Source: Lachnospiraceae bacterium (GTDB taxonomy: Bacteria > Bacillota > Clostridia > Lachnospirales > Lachnospiraceae). From it: a stretch of DNA of 62,026 nucleotides. Both the position numbers and the translations under genes were made by a program. Shown here one piece after another: positions 8,260 to 18,250 of this stretch (position 1 is its first letter; every line of letters begins with the position of its first letter). A model generated the notes under the pieces. The model was not told the origin of the DNA. It searched no databases and worked only from the letters and a program-made list of their open reading frames with translations. The stretch is from contig JAEEQL010000002.1 in assembly GCA_016285265.1 (NCBI GenBank), positions 1 through 62,026 of the forward strand, given 5' to 3'.

Positions 8260-8997
8260 ATGAAGATAGAGAGAGTAGATGACAAAACTATAAAGTGCTA
8301 TCTCTCCAAGGATGAACTGGCTTATTACCAGGTTGATTACAGTGATTTCATTTCCAGGACCGAGAATGCCCAGAGGCTCCTGAGAGAGATAATAGAAACA
8401 GCTAAGACCGAGGTGGGTTATCACCCTCCGAAGATCGCTTTTGAGATGCAGATAATGATGGTTCCCGAGCAGGGAATGGTTCTTACCTTCTCCGAGAAGG
8501 ACCCCGCACTCGGTGTGGATCCTTCCAAACTCGGCGGATTCATCGACACTCTCAAACAGCTCCTTGAGCATGTAAAGGAAGAATCCGGCGGAACGACCGG
8601 TGCACTCGGCGCGCTTCCCGGACTCGGACAGGGCGGCCTTTCGCTTCCCGCTCCGTCTGCCGTACCTTCGGTTCACGGCGGCGAAAAGCAGCAGAGTGCT
8701 CCCGCGATCGATGTCAACGATGCGATATTCATGTTTACATATCTGGCGGATTTTATGGATTATGCCCAGGGTCTTCCCAGGGGGATCCGCATTGACTCGA
8801 CCCTTTACAAGATGGGTCAGGAGTATTACCTGCATATCTCAAGAGGAAAGGCTTCCTACGACCGCTTCAGCAGAAGCTGCGTACAGGCTTTGGAATTTTC
8901 ACAGCTCTACAGTGCCGGCCCCGGATGTGATGAAGTCCTCAAGGAACATGGTGAGGTTATGATCGCAACGAAGGCCGTGAACAGATTCCGTAAGTAA
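8260..8997 (+). CDS. mecA: MecA-type adaptor protein
   Basis: A 245-residue protein whose N-terminus (MKIERVDDKTIKCYLSKDELAYYQVDYSDF) matches the substrate-binding domain of MecA/YpbH. A proline/glycine-rich linker covers about 108-145, and the C-terminal domain (DAIFMFTYLADFMDYAQ onward) matches the part that docks on ClpC. In Bacillus, MecA delivers ComK and other substrates to ClpCP. The role here is inferred. It is followed by a strong terminator and forms its own unit or ends the tatD unit. Confidence 0.85.
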   Translation: MKIERVDDKTIKCYLSKDELAYYQVDYSDFISRTENAQRLLREIIETAKTEVGYHPPKIAFEMQIMMVPEQGMVLTFSEKDPALGVDPSKLGGFIDTLKQLLEHVKEESGGTTGALGALPGLGQGGLSLPAPSAVPSVHGGEKQQSAPAIDVNDAIFMFTYLADFMDYAQGLPRGIRIDSTLYKMGQEYYLHISRGKASYDRFSRSCVQALEFSQLYSAGPGCDEVLKEHGEVMIATKAVNRFRK

Positions 8998-9010
8998 TGT
9001 TTGTTTTAAC

Positions 9011-9052
9011 AGGCGGCCCCTTTCTGACGGGGGCCGCCTTAAATTGTTTTTA
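9011..9052 (+). terminator. Rho-independent terminator after mecA
   Basis: The stem AGGCGGCCCC with GGGGCCGCCT (10 bp, about 9-base loop) is followed by a T-rich stretch (TTAAATTGTTTTT). Confidence 0.85.
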
Positions 9053-9081
9053 GAGGAAATCAGGGTTAAGGAGGAAAAAGG

Positions 9082-10734
9082 ATGTTTGTATGTCCCAACT
9101 GCGGGGCCAATATCAATTTTGATCCCGGCAAGCAGCTGCTCCATTGTGATTTCTGTGATACGGATCTATCACCGGATTCCGTGATCCAGAAAGATGATGC
9201 GGTAGAGAGCACTTACACCGAGTCCGAAGCCGATGCGAATTCCGAAACAGGTTATAAGGAGTACACCACTACGATCTATACCTGTAAGGAGTGCGGAGGT
9301 GAGATCCTTGCTTACGACAACACAGTCGCAACCTTCTGCAGCTACTGCGGGGCATCTACCGTTCTTTCCAGCCGTATAGGTAAGGAAAGGGCACCCGAAT
9401 ACATCATTCCTTTTAAGATAACCAAGGAGCAGAGCGCCGAGCTTTACAGGAAGGCTGTTAAAAAGGCTCTCTTTGCACCCGCGTACATGAAGGAAGATAC
9501 CGTCATCGAGAAGTTCCGCGGTATCTATATGCCTTACTGGATCTATGACTTCAAGGAGAACCGTCCCGCTTCACTCCGCGGTCAGGAGGATCACAGGAGC
9601 GGCGATTACATCATCCACACACATTACGATATCAATACCAATGTGGATGCCGAGTACAACGGTCTCGCATACGATGCTTCCTCACAGTTTAACGATAATC
9701 TGAGCGAAGCGATCGCACCCTTTGATTTCAATACCGCCGTTCCGTTCAACACCACTTACATGAGCGGATTCTATGCGGATGCGGCGGATACCGATGCAAA
9801 GCTTTATGCCGATCAGGCCCGCATGATCGTCACCGCCGATATTTACAATAATATCGCCAGGGACCCTGCGGTAAAGAAGATCACGTTAAAAACGGACAGC
9901 ATGTCGAACCTTGCTCCCGAGAAAACGGAGAGCAGGCTCGGATATTTCCCCGTATGGTTCCTTTCATGCAAGAACAAGGACCGCATTACCTATGCGGTCA
10001 TTAACGGACAGACCGGTGAGGTTGCGACGGATATTCCCATTGATTTCAAAAAGTACCTGATCTCATCGCTGATAGTGACGATCCCGCTTTTTGCACTTCT
10101 GTATCTGGTGCCCGTGATAAAACCCACGACCCTGATCGTATTTGCTCTTATCTTCTCGATCATAAGCATGATCATCGTATGTTCGCAGAAGAACAAGATC
10201 TATGTGAGGACCTTTAATCTTGATGACAAGGGTCTCCGCTACAGACAGGAGCAGGCTGCCAAGGCCAAAGGGCCGGATGCCGGAACAAATCCGCAGCCGC
10301 AGCCTCAGGCAAGGCCGAAGATCAAATCGGGTGCAGGTAACGATGCGTTCTTCTCGATACTTGCCGTGATCGGTTTCCTGCTCAGTATGTGTGCAGGCGG
10401 CGTGGGAGTCGTTCTTTACTTATGTGTCATCGTCCCCCTCATTACCAATGCCAGGAAGAACAAGAGCAAGAAGGTGGTTGTGGACGATTCCAAGGTTAAG
10501 GCAAAGGCACCCGGCGGAGAGAAGTTCCTGCTCTGCTTAAAGCCCCTCATCGGTGCGGTGATCGCCATTGCCATTTGGCTGATCGCTCCCATTTCGGATG
10601 AATACTATTACATTGCTGCACTCATATGCATGGTCGGAGTTCTTCTTTCCTTCTTCGACATGATCAAGCAGCACAACGAGCTTTCGACAAGAAAGCCGCC
10701 TCAGTTCGATAAGAGAGGAGGTGACGAAGCATGA
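9082..10734 (+). CDS. TFIIB-type zinc-ribbon membrane protein
   Basis: A 550-residue protein. Two zinc ribbons come first: CPNCGANINF...CDFCDTDL (residues 4-29) and CKECGGEIL...FCSYCGAST (about 73-95). A soluble domain with YMPYWIYDF follows. The C-terminal half has two pairs of hydrophobic segments (about 325-375 and 420-455, then about 485-530). A proline/glutamine-rich linker (NPQPQPQARPK) separates the first pair from the rest. Proteins of this kind often sit beside TPM-domain proteins, as here, where the stop overlaps the next start by four bases. The biochemical function is unknown. Confidence 0.75.
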   Translation: MFVCPNCGANINFDPGKQLLHCDFCDTDLSPDSVIQKDDAVESTYTESEADANSETGYKEYTTTIYTCKECGGEILAYDNTVATFCSYCGASTVLSSRIGKERAPEYIIPFKITKEQSAELYRKAVKKALFAPAYMKEDTVIEKFRGIYMPYWIYDFKENRPASLRGQEDHRSGDYIIHTHYDINTNVDAEYNGLAYDASSQFNDNLSEAIAPFDFNTAVPFNTTYMSGFYADAADTDAKLYADQARMIVTADIYNNIARDPAVKKITLKTDSMSNLAPEKTESRLGYFPVWFLSCKNKDRITYAVINGQTGEVATDIPIDFKKYLISSLIVTIPLFALLYLVPVIKPTTLIVFALIFSIISMIIVCSQKNKIYVRTFNLDDKGLRYRQEQAAKAKGPDAGTNPQPQPQARPKIKSGAGNDAFFSILAVIGFLLSMCAGGVGVVLYLCVIVPLITNARKNKSKKVVVDDSKVKAKAPGGEKFLLCLKPLIGAVIAIAIWLIAPISDEYYYIAALICMVGVLLSFFDMIKQHNELSTRKPPQFDKRGGDEA

Positions 10735-11558
10735 AGAGATCATTAAGAAATCTCCTCCTCATACTTTCGCTTTCCGTTCTTTTTGCGGCTGCGTGCATAG
10801 TCCCTTCCGTAACGGCGAAGGCTGACGATGCCTTTGATTATTATGATGATCCCGATGTTGACAAGTACAATCCGGATACCGATTACCGTATAGTCATCAT
10901 CGATGCGGCAGATCTGTTTACAAACGAAGAGATAAAGCAGCTTGCAAATGAGATGGCTCCCATCACCACATACGGACATGTCTGTCTCATCACTACCGAT
11001 GAGAACGGCTACGGCGATACACAGTACTATGCCGAAGAACTTTACGACAGGATGTTCGGTTATGACAGCGGAACCATGTTCGTCATCGATATGGACGAGA
11101 GATTGCTCTGGATCCAGTCTGACGGAGCTGTCCTTAAGACCGTCAACAGGTCATATGCGAACGATATAACGGATAACTCTTACCGTTATGCATCCGACGG
11201 AGATTATTACCGTTGTGCATCCAAGGTATTCAGCCAGATCAATACGATCCTGAGCGGAGGCAAGATCGCACGTCCCATGAAGGTTGTCTGCTCGCTGTTC
11301 ATGGCACTGCTGATCTCATTCCTTTTGAATTACTTTATAGTTAACGGTGCTTCCAAGATCCAGAACACCTCAAGCAACGAGATGCTCACGGGAGCAGCCA
11401 AGACGTTCAGATACACCACGCCCAACATTGTCCAGACCGGCCAGACGAGAACATATTCGCCCCAGTCCTCGGGAAGCAGCGGCGGAGGCGGCGGCGGACA
11501 CAGAAGCGGCGGTGGCGGCGGAGGCCATCACGGCGGCGGCGGAGGTCACAGATTCTGA
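10731..11558 (+). CDS. TPM-domain membrane protein with Gly/His-rich tail
   Basis: A 275-residue protein. Residues 7-30 are a signal peptide or signal anchor (LLLILSLSVLFAAACIVPSVTAKA). A TPM domain (about 48-165) carries VIIDAADLFTNEEIKQLANEMAPI, and one transmembrane segment lies at about 188-205. The last 30 residues are almost only Gly and His with a few Ser and Arg. TPM domains occur in YgcG and in a photosystem repair factor. The His-rich tail could bind metal, which would fit the zinc-ribbon partner, but this is inference. It is translationally coupled to that partner by an ATGA overlap. Confidence 0.78.
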   Translation: MKRSLRNLLLILSLSVLFAAACIVPSVTAKADDAFDYYDDPDVDKYNPDTDYRIVIIDAADLFTNEEIKQLANEMAPITTYGHVCLITTDENGYGDTQYYAEELYDRMFGYDSGTMFVIDMDERLLWIQSDGAVLKTVNRSYANDITDNSYRYASDGDYYRCASKVFSQINTILSGGKIARPMKVVCSLFMALLISFLLNYFIVNGASKIQNTSSNEMLTGAAKTFRYTTPNIVQTGQTRTYSPQSSGSSGGGGGGHRSGGGGGGHHGGGGGHRF

Positions 11559-11559
11559 T

Positions 11560-12213
11560 ATGGCTTACAGACTTGCCGTATTCGATATGGACGGCACCAT
11601 ACTCAATACGATAGATGACCTGACGGATGCAACAAACCACGCGCTCGAAGCCTGCGGATATCCCACCCATACGGTGGATGAAGTAAGGTTCTTCGTCGGA
11701 AACGGTATCGCAAAGCTCATCGAAAGGGCAACGCCCGCGGGCACGTCCGAAGAAGAGCGGGAGAAGGTAAGAGCGGAATTCATGGCTTATTACAGGATCC
11801 ACAGTGCCGACAGGACGGGACCGTATGACGGTGTTAAGGATCTTCTCGAAAAGCTCAGGGCAGCAGGCGTAAGGACAGCGGTCGTATCCAACAAGCCCGA
11901 TGTCGCGGTAAGGGATCTGGTCGTAAAGTATTTCGACGGTCTCTTCGATGCCGCGGTGGGCGATATGGAAGGTCAGAGGACCAAGCCCGCACCCGATATG
12001 TGCATGAAGGTTTTCGAAGGGCTCGGCACAGGTCCCGAAGATGCCGTCTACATCGGGGATTCCGATACCGATATTCAGACGGCGAGAAACGCGGGCACGG
12101 ATGAGATACTCGTTTCCTGGGGTTTCAGGGGAAGGGAGTTTCTCGAAGAGCACGGAGCAAAGATCATCTGCGATACGACGGATGAGGTTTATGACATTAT
12201 TGTCGGAAAATAA
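11560..12213 (+). CDS. gph: HAD-family phosphoglycolate phosphatase-like hydrolase
   Basis: A 217-residue HAD hydrolase. Motif I is VFDMDGTILNTIDD (residues 6-19), motif II TAVVSNKP (about 105-112), motif III lysine in QRTKPAPDM (about 143) and motif IV YIGDSDTDIQTARNAG (about 163-178). A helical cap lies between motifs I and II, as in Gph/PGPase. The ATG is one base after the TPM stop (TGATATG), whereas the ORF track extends the frame into the upstream gene. Phosphoglycolate is the usual substrate of the closest family, but other phosphosugars are possible. Confidence 0.85.
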   Translation: MAYRLAVFDMDGTILNTIDDLTDATNHALEACGYPTHTVDEVRFFVGNGIAKLIERATPAGTSEEEREKVRAEFMAYYRIHSADRTGPYDGVKDLLEKLRAAGVRTAVVSNKPDVAVRDLVVKYFDGLFDAAVGDMEGQRTKPAPDMCMKVFEGLGTGPEDAVYIGDSDTDIQTARNAGTDEILVSWGFRGREFLEEHGAKIICDTTDEVYDIIVGK

Positions 12214-12258
12214 AACAGACTCCCGAGCGGAGATGAAAATATTTAAGAGGTAAGTAAA

Positions 12259-13692
12259 ATGGCAGACAAGAAACTGGTTGAAGAGATCACATCAATGGAC
12301 GAAGATTTCGCCCAGTGGTATACGGATATCGTCCGTAAGGCTGAGCTGATCGAGTACACATCCGTCAAGGGATGCATGGCTATCAAGCCCGACGGCTACG
12401 CTATCTGGGAAAACATTCAGGCCGAGCTGGACAAGAGGTTCAAGGCTACCGGAGTCCGCAATGTATATATGCCCATGTTCATCCCCGAGTCTCTTCTTGA
12501 GAAGGAGAAGGATCATGTAGAGGGCTTTGCTCCCGAGGTTGCATGGGTAACCCACGGAGGACTCGAACCCCTCCAGGAGAGAATGTGCGTACGTCCCACA
12601 TCCGAGACTCTTTTCTGCGATTTCTACAAGAATGATGTTCATTCCTACAGGGATCTTCCCAAGGTTTATAATCAGTGGTGCTCTGTCGTCAGATGGGAAA
12701 AGGAGACCAGACCCTTCCTCCGTTCCAGGGAATTCCTCTGGCAGGAGGGACATACCGCTCACGCTACCGCCGAGGAAGCGGAAGCAAGAACCGTACAGAT
12801 GCTGAATGTCTATGCGGATTTCCTTGAGGAGGTACTCGCTATCCCCGTCATCAAGGGACAGAAGACCGAGAAGGAGAAGTTCGCGGGTGCCGAGGCTACG
12901 TATACCGTAGAAGCTCTCATGCATGACGGAAAGGCTCTCCAGTCCGGAACCAGCCACAATTTCGGCGACGGCTTCGCCAAGGCATTCGACATACAGTTTG
13001 CCGACAAGGACAACACATTAAAGTACGTACACCAGACCTCATGGGGTGTTACCACCAGACTCATCGGTGCGCTCATCATGGTACACGGAGACAACGAGGG
13101 ACTTGTGCTTCCTCCCAGGGTTGCTCCCATCCAGCTCTGCATCATCCCCATCCAGCAGAAGAAGGAAGGCGTACTCGACAAGGCTTACGAACTCAGGGAT
13201 AAGCTGTCGGGCGTTGCAAGAGTAAAGGTGGACGATACCGACAAGACACCCGGATGGAAATTCTCCGAGGCTGAGATGAGAGGATATCCCCTTCGTCTCG
13301 AGATCGGTCCCAAGGACATCGAAGCCGGCAAGTGCGTTCTCGTCCGCAGGGATACAAGGGAGAAGATCGAGATCTCGCTTGATGAGGTTGAGAGCAAAGT
13401 AAGCGAACTCCTTGAGACGATTCAGAAGGAGATGCTCGAAAGAGCAAGAGCTCATCGTGATGCACATACCTACAGTGCAGTCACCTATGATGAGTTCAAG
13501 AAGATATTTAACGAAAAGTCCGGCTTCGTAAAGGCTATGTGGTGCGGCTGCAGGGAGTGTGAGGATCAGATCAAGGCAGATCTTTCCGTTACCAGCAGAT
13601 GCATGCCTTTCGAGCAGGAGAAGCTTTCCGACACATGTGTATGCTGCGGAAAGCCTGCAACCAAGATGGTCTATTGGGGAAGAGCATATTAA
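12259..13692 (+). CDS. proS: prolyl-tRNA synthetase, archaeal/eukaryotic-like short form
   Basis: A 477-residue class II aminoacyl-tRNA synthetase. It lacks the editing insertion of the standard bacterial enzyme and has the C-terminal zinc-binding extension of the archaeal/eukaryotic type ([11 protein letters not shown] ... [18 protein letters not shown], ending in Tyr). Motif 2 is visible as [29 protein letters not shown] and motif 3 as [23 protein letters not shown]. It charges tRNA-Pro. A GAGG ribosome site precedes the ATG. This type is common in Clostridia and is thought to reflect ancient transfer. Confidence 0.97.
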   Translation: MADKKLVEEITSMDEDFAQWYTDIVRKAELIEYTSVKGCMAIKPDGYAIWENIQAELDKRFKATGVRNVYMPMFIPESLLEKEKDHVEGFAPEVAWVTHGGLEPLQERMCVRPTSETLFCDFYKNDVHSYRDLPKVYNQWCSVVRWEKETRPFLRSREFLWQEGHTAHATAEEAEARTVQMLNVYADFLEEVLAIPVIKGQKTEKEKFAGAEATYTVEALMHDGKALQSGTSHNFGDGFAKAFDIQFADKDNTLKYVHQTSWGVTTRLIGALIMVHGDNEGLVLPPRVAPIQLCIIPIQQKKEGVLDKAYELRDKLSGVARVKVDDTDKTPGWKFSEAEMRGYPLRLEIGPKDIEAGKCVLVRRDTREKIEISLDEVESKVSELLETIQKEMLERARAHRDAHTYSAVTYDEFKKIFNEKSGFVKAMWCGCRECEDQIKADLSVTSRCMPFEQEKLSDTCVCCGKPATKMVYWGRAY

Positions 13693-13710
13693 TACCCACA
13701 ATGATATTGC

Positions 13711-14733
13711 ATGAACATGATCGTCATCGACCTTGAGTGGAACCAGTCCTCTACAGGGACAGAAGATACCGCCCCCGGACTCCCCTTCGAAATAATCGAG
13801 ATCGGAGCCGTGAAGTACGGTGAGGGCGGAAAGCTCGTCTCGGAATTCAGCGAACTCATCAGACCCAGGGTCTACAAGAAAATGCATAACTACACCAGCA
13901 AGCTCGTTCATCTTCAGATGGAGGAGCTTGAAAAAGGTGATTATTTCGAGAAGGTTGCGGAAAGATTCTTTGAGTGGTGCGGTCCGGATGTCCTGTTCGT
14001 GACCTGGGGGCCCGGAGACATTACCGTGCTCCAGCAGAATCTGAAGTATTTCGAAGTTCCGCTGATCAATGACGGTCCCGTCGCATATCTGGATGCGCAG
14101 AAGCTCTTCAACCTCAGTGAGGAAAAGCAGACCAAGAACAGACGCGGGCTCGAGTATGCCGTCGATCATTTCGGCATCACGAAGGACATTCCCTTCCACA
14201 GGGCGTTCAGCGATGCGTATTACACCGCACAGGTTTTAAGAAGGCTCCTTGAGAAGGACCCGGAGCTGATCAGGTTTGAATCCTTCGATACCACTTTCCC
14301 TCCTCTTGATAAAGAGCATGAGGTCAGGGTCATATTCCCGACGTATGAGAAATTCATATCCAGGGTATATGAAAACCGCGACAAGGCTTTTAAGGACAGG
14401 GAGATACTTTCCACAAGATGCTATGTCTGCGGAAAGCGTGCAAAGCGCCGGATCAGGTGGTTTTCGATGGGAGACAGGAGATACTACTGCCTCTGCGAAT
14501 GCGAAGAGCACGGACTGCTCAAGGGCAAGATCGTGATGCATCCTGTGGCCGATCCCGAGGGCGTATATCTGATCAAGATCCTGCGCCTCGTTAATGACAA
14601 GGAAGCCGCGGTTGTGGAAAAGAGGTTCAACAAGGTCCGCGAGTTCAGAAAGAACAACACGAACGGACGCAAGCCCAGGAAGCCCGGCAAGAACACTTCG
14701 GGTCTGATCCCCGAGGATACCGGAGAAGACTGA
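13711..14733 (+). CDS. DEDDh 3'-5' exonuclease with C-terminal Cys-rich region
   Basis: A 340-residue protein. The exonuclease domain (1-180) shows VIDLEWNQ (Exo I, D-E), TWGPGD (Exo II) and [11 protein letters not shown] (Exo III, H-D), so the catalytic set is complete. Residues 230-285 hold [32 protein letters not shown], which looks like a zinc-binding ribbon. The tail is basic ([11 protein letters not shown]). The closest described relatives are KapD/ERI-like exonucleases, so RNA or DNA 3' trimming is likely. No strong ribosome site precedes the ATG; a second ATG two codons downstream is possible. The stop lies one base before the proposed uvrC start. Confidence 0.85.
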   Translation: MNMIVIDLEWNQSSTGTEDTAPGLPFEIIEIGAVKYGEGGKLVSEFSELIRPRVYKKMHNYTSKLVHLQMEELEKGDYFEKVAERFFEWCGPDVLFVTWGPGDITVLQQNLKYFEVPLINDGPVAYLDAQKLFNLSEEKQTKNRRGLEYAVDHFGITKDIPFHRAFSDAYYTAQVLRRLLEKDPELIRFESFDTTFPPLDKEHEVRVIFPTYEKFISRVYENRDKAFKDREILSTRCYVCGKRAKRRIRWFSMGDRRYYCLCECEEHGLLKGKIVMHPVADPEGVYLIKILRLVNDKEAAVVEKRFNKVREFRKNNTNGRKPRKPGKNTSGLIPEDTGED

Positions 14734-14734
14734 T

Positions 14735-16606
14735 ATCAAAGATTTTTCCGAGGAATTAAAGAAGCTGCCGGATAAGCCCGGAGTTTACATCATGCGTGAT
14801 GCGGATGATGTTATTCTGTACGTCGGAAAAGCGATAAACCTCCGGAACCGTGTAAGAAGCTACTTCAGGAAGAACATAGGACGCGGACCCGCCATCGACA
14901 ATATGGTGGAGAAGATCGACCGCTTCGAGTTCATCGTCACGGGTTCCGAACTTGAGGCACTGGTCCTTGAGAATAACCTGATCAAGGAGCATTCACCCAA
15001 ATACAACACCCTTCTCAAGGATGACAAGACATACCCTTACATCAAGGTGACGGTGGGTGAGAAATACCCGAGGATCCTTTTTTCGAGGATCATGAAAAGG
15101 GACAAGTCCAGATACTTCGGACCCTACAGTTCGGCGGCGGCCGTCAAGGACACCATTGAGCTTCTGAACAGGCTCTTTAAGCTGCGCACGTGCAACAGGC
15201 ATCTTCCCGAGGACATCGGACTCGAAAGGCCCTGCCTGAACTATCACATAAACAGGTGCAGCGGACCCTGCCAGGGATATGTTTCCGAGGAAGAGTATGC
15301 TGCCCAGGTTGCGGGTGCGCTGGAATTTTTAAACGGCAATTACGGTCCGATAATTAAGAACCTTGAAAATAAGATGAGGGCTGCCTCCGAAGAAATGAAA
15401 TTCGAGGAAGCGGCCGAGTACAGGGATCTGGCGGAGTCCGTAAGGAGCGTTGCCCAGAAGCAGAAGATCACCGGAAATGTCGGAACCGACAGGGATGTCA
15501 TAGGTATGAGCCGCGACGGTGAAGATATCGTAATGCAGATCTTCTTCGTAAGGGACGGAAAGCTGATCGGACGCGAGCACTACCACATGACGGATTCACT
15601 CCTGGAATCGGACAGCGAGGTCACGGGCGAATTCCTGAAGCAGTTCTATTCCGGAACAAGCTTCATCCCGAGGGAGATAATGATAAGGAATGCTCCCGAG
15701 GACTCGGAGCTCATAGAAGGATGGCTTTCGGAAAAGAGTTCGCACAAGGTCGTTCTTTTCACTCCGAAGATAGGCACTAAGGAAAAGCTTCTTGAGATGA
15801 GCGAGGAAAATGCACGTATCATCCTCCATAACGATGCCGAGAAGCTCAAGGCAGAGGAAGCACGCACATCGGGTGCGGTACGTGAGATAGAGGACATACT
15901 GGGGATTGAAGGCCTGGACAGAATGGAGGCGTTCGATATCTCCAATACCAACGGATTCGAGAATGTCGCTTCGATGGTCGTATACGAAAACGGAAGTCCT
16001 AAGAGAAGCGATTACAGGAAGTTCAGGATAAAGTCGGTCGAAGGTCCCGATGATTACGCCTGCATGAGGGAGGCACTGACCAGACGCTTTACCCACGGAA
16101 TGGAGGAAGCGGAAAGGCTTAAAGCAAGTGAAGAGGGAGCAAGTGTTTCCTTTTCGCATATGCCCGATCTCCTTCTCATGGACGGCGGAAGAGGACAGGT
16201 CAACATCGCGCTGGAAGTTCTCGGAGAGCTGGGGCTTGAGATACCCGTATGCGGAATGGTCAAGGATGACAGGCACCGTACGAGGGGACTGTACTTTAAC
16301 AATGTCGAGCTCCCGATAGATACCCACTCCGAAGGCTTCAAGCTGATCACGAGGATCCAGGATGAAGCGCACAGATTCGCGATAGAGTATCACAGGTCGC
16401 TCAGGGCCAAGACCCAGACCAGGTCGCTTCTGGATGATATCCCGGGAGTCGGACCGTCAAGGAAGAAAGCTCTTATGAAGAAGTTCAGGAGCATTTCGGA
16501 GATCGCGGATGCGACGGCGGAGGATCTTTCCGCAATGCCGGAGATACCTGCGGATGTCGCGGAGCAGATAGTTTCGTTTTTCAGGGATTTCAGAGAGAAA
16601 AATTAA
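14735..16606 (+). CDS. uvrC: excinuclease ABC subunit C, probable non-standard start codon
   Basis: UvrC makes the two incisions in nucleotide excision repair. Domains are GIY-YIG ([23 protein letters not shown]), a Cys-rich loop ([17 protein letters not shown]), UvrB-binding UVR (about 205-240), the RNase H-like catalytic half ([24 protein letters not shown]) and C-terminal helix-hairpin-helix ([16 protein letters not shown]). The first ATG (14792) would remove the GVY of GIY-YIG. The frame runs up to a TGA at 14705 with no ATG, GTG or TTG. ATC at 14735, one base after the exonuclease stop and 9 bases after GGAG, is the best candidate start and gives 623 residues, a normal length. Confidence 0.9.
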   Translation: MKDFSEELKKLPDKPGVYIMRDADDVILYVGKAINLRNRVRSYFRKNIGRGPAIDNMVEKIDRFEFIVTGSELEALVLENNLIKEHSPKYNTLLKDDKTYPYIKVTVGEKYPRILFSRIMKRDKSRYFGPYSSAAAVKDTIELLNRLFKLRTCNRHLPEDIGLERPCLNYHINRCSGPCQGYVSEEEYAAQVAGALEFLNGNYGPIIKNLENKMRAASEEMKFEEAAEYRDLAESVRSVAQKQKITGNVGTDRDVIGMSRDGEDIVMQIFFVRDGKLIGREHYHMTDSLLESDSEVTGEFLKQFYSGTSFIPREIMIRNAPEDSELIEGWLSEKSSHKVVLFTPKIGTKEKLLEMSEENARIILHNDAEKLKAEEARTSGAVREIEDILGIEGLDRMEAFDISNTNGFENVASMVVYENGSPKRSDYRKFRIKSVEGPDDYACMREALTRRFTHGMEEAERLKASEEGASVSFSHMPDLLLMDGGRGQVNIALEVLGELGLEIPVCGMVKDDRHRTRGLYFNNVELPIDTHSEGFKLITRIQDEAHRFAIEYHRSLRAKTQTRSLLDDIPGVGPSRKKALMKKFRSISEIADATAEDLSAMPEIPADVAEQIVSFFRDFREKN

Positions 16607-16636
16607 GATTATATATCTTTCATATATGGAGGCAAC

Positions 16637-18115
16637 ATGCAAAAGATTGGTTTTGATTCCGCTAAATACTTAGAGCTTCAGTCGGCTCACATAAGAGAGA
16701 GGATCTCGAGATTCGGAAAGCTCTATCTCGAATTCGGCGGAAAGCTTTACGACGATTATCACGCATCAAGGGTTCTTCCCGGATTTGCGCCCAACAATAA
16801 GCTCCTTATGCTCGAGCAGCTCAAGGATCAGGCGGAGATCGTCATCGTTATAAGCGCGGATGCGATCGAGCAGAACAAGGTAAGAGGCGATCTCGGCATC
16901 ACCTATGACCAGGATGTCCTCCGTCTCGTTAAGGTATTCAGGGAACTCGGATTCCTTGTTTCAAGCATCGTCATAACCAAGTATTCGGGACAGCCCGCTG
17001 CCGACCGTTTCAGACAGCTTCTTGATTCCCACGGGCTCAAGAGCTATCTTCACTATCCCATCGACGGCTATCCTTCGAACATTCCCCTCATCGTATCCGA
17101 CGAGGGTTACGGCAAGAATGATTTCGTTGAGACCACAAGGCCTCTCGTTGTCGTCACCGCACCCGGACCCGGAAGCGGCAAGATGGCTACCTGTCTTTCC
17201 CAGCTCTATCACGAGCACAAGAGGGGCGTGAATGCGGGTTATGCGAAGTTCGAGACCTTCCCCATCTGGAACCTTCCGCTCCGCCATCCCGTCAACATCG
17301 CATACGAAGCGGCTACCGCAGACCTTGACGATGTCAACATGATCGATCCCTTCCATCTCGAAGCTTACGGTGAGACGACCGTTAACTATAACCGTGATGT
17401 TGAGATCTTCCCTGTTCTTACCGCTCTTTTCGATGCGATATTCGGTGAGTGCCCTTACAAGAGCCCCACTGACATGGGTGTCAACATGGCGGGCAACGCG
17501 ATCACCGACGATGAAGCATGCCGTGAGGCTTCATGCCAGGAGATCCTGAGAAGATATTACGCATCGGCGGTTGCCGTTAAAAAGGGTGATGCTCCCAAGG
17601 CAGAGCTTTTCAAGCAGGAACTCCTTTTAAAGCAGGCCGGCATCACACCCGAGGACAGAAGGGTAGTCGGCGCAGCGCTGGAAAGAGCGGCAGAGAGCGG
17701 AACTCCCGCAGCGGCGATCGAGCTCCCTGACGGACAGATCGTCACAGGACGTACCAATCCCCTCCTCGGAGCGGCAGCGTCCGCACTCCTCAATACCATC
17801 AAGGTACTTGCGGGCATCCCTCATGAAGTAAAGGTCATGAGTGAGGAGACCCTTATTCCCATAACCACTCTGAAGACGAGCTATATGGGAGCACACAACC
17901 CCAGGCTTCATACCGATGAGATGCTCATCGCTCTTTCGAGCTCCGCATCGACCAACCCTCTTGCAAAGGCGGCACTTGAGAGCCTTCCCGGACTTAAGGG
18001 CGCAGAGGCTCATTCCTCCGTTATCCTTTCAAGGGTTGACGAGAACGTATACCGCAAGCTCGGCATCAGGCTTACCTGCACACCCGAGTATGAGAGAGGC
18101 AAGGATTTCGTATAA
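16637..18115 (+). CDS. DUF1846 (UPF0371) family protein
   Basis: A 492-residue protein matching the DUF1846 family over its full length (start MQKIGFDSAKYLELQSAHIRERISRFGKLYLEFGGKLYDDYHASRVLPGF). The N-terminal half contains a glycine-rich nucleotide-binding-like segment, TAPGPGSGKMATCLSQLYHE (about 178-197). No activity is established for the family that I can name with confidence. A good ribosome site (GGAGG) lies 5 bases before the ATG. It follows uvrC by 30 bp. Confidence 0.88.
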   Translation: MQKIGFDSAKYLELQSAHIRERISRFGKLYLEFGGKLYDDYHASRVLPGFAPNNKLLMLEQLKDQAEIVIVISADAIEQNKVRGDLGITYDQDVLRLVKVFRELGFLVSSIVITKYSGQPAADRFRQLLDSHGLKSYLHYPIDGYPSNIPLIVSDEGYGKNDFVETTRPLVVVTAPGPGSGKMATCLSQLYHEHKRGVNAGYAKFETFPIWNLPLRHPVNIAYEAATADLDDVNMIDPFHLEAYGETTVNYNRDVEIFPVLTALFDAIFGECPYKSPTDMGVNMAGNAITDDEACREASCQEILRRYYASAVAVKKGDAPKAELFKQELLLKQAGITPEDRRVVGAALERAAESGTPAAAIELPDGQIVTGRTNPLLGAAASALLNTIKVLAGIPHEVKVMSEETLIPITTLKTSYMGAHNPRLHTDEMLIALSSSASTNPLAKAALESLPGLKGAEAHSSVILSRVDENVYRKLGIRLTCTPEYERGKDFV

Positions 18116-18149
18116 GGTTATGTTTCCTTAAGCCTTTCTTAAGCATATT

Positions 18150-18187
18150 TACGGTATTTTTACTTGTGATGTACGGTATGTTATAGT
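18150..18187 (+). promoter_or_regulatory. putative ftsH promoter with direct repeat
   Basis: -35-like TTTACT at 18159, a 17-bp spacer and -10 TATAGT at 18182. The octamer TACGGTAT occurs at 18150 and again at 18172, 22 bp apart, flanking the -35 element. This could be a two-site operator. It does not match the CtsR or CIRCE heat-shock elements. Confidence 0.45.
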
Positions 18188-18250
18188 AAAAGATAGTGTA
18201 AATACAGTGTTTATAGGCTGTCGCGGGCACGCGGCACGGAGATTTTTACT

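Noticed and set aside
11347-11559. N-terminal extension of the HAD hydrolase ORF into the TPM gene
   Set aside because: The extra residues come from the Gly/His-coding DNA read in another frame; homologues start at ATG 11560.
12200-12258. T-box leader upstream of proS
   Set aside because: The gap is only about 45 bp and contains neither a T-box sequence nor a terminator.
13039-14199. 386-residue minus-strand ORF opposite proS and the exonuclease gene
   Set aside because: It covers two strongly conserved plus-strand genes; long antisense ORFs arise here from codon bias and its translation resembles no family.
14792-16606. ATG at 14792 as the uvrC start
   Set aside because: It would remove GVYIM, part of the GIY-YIG active site, although that sequence is encoded immediately upstream.
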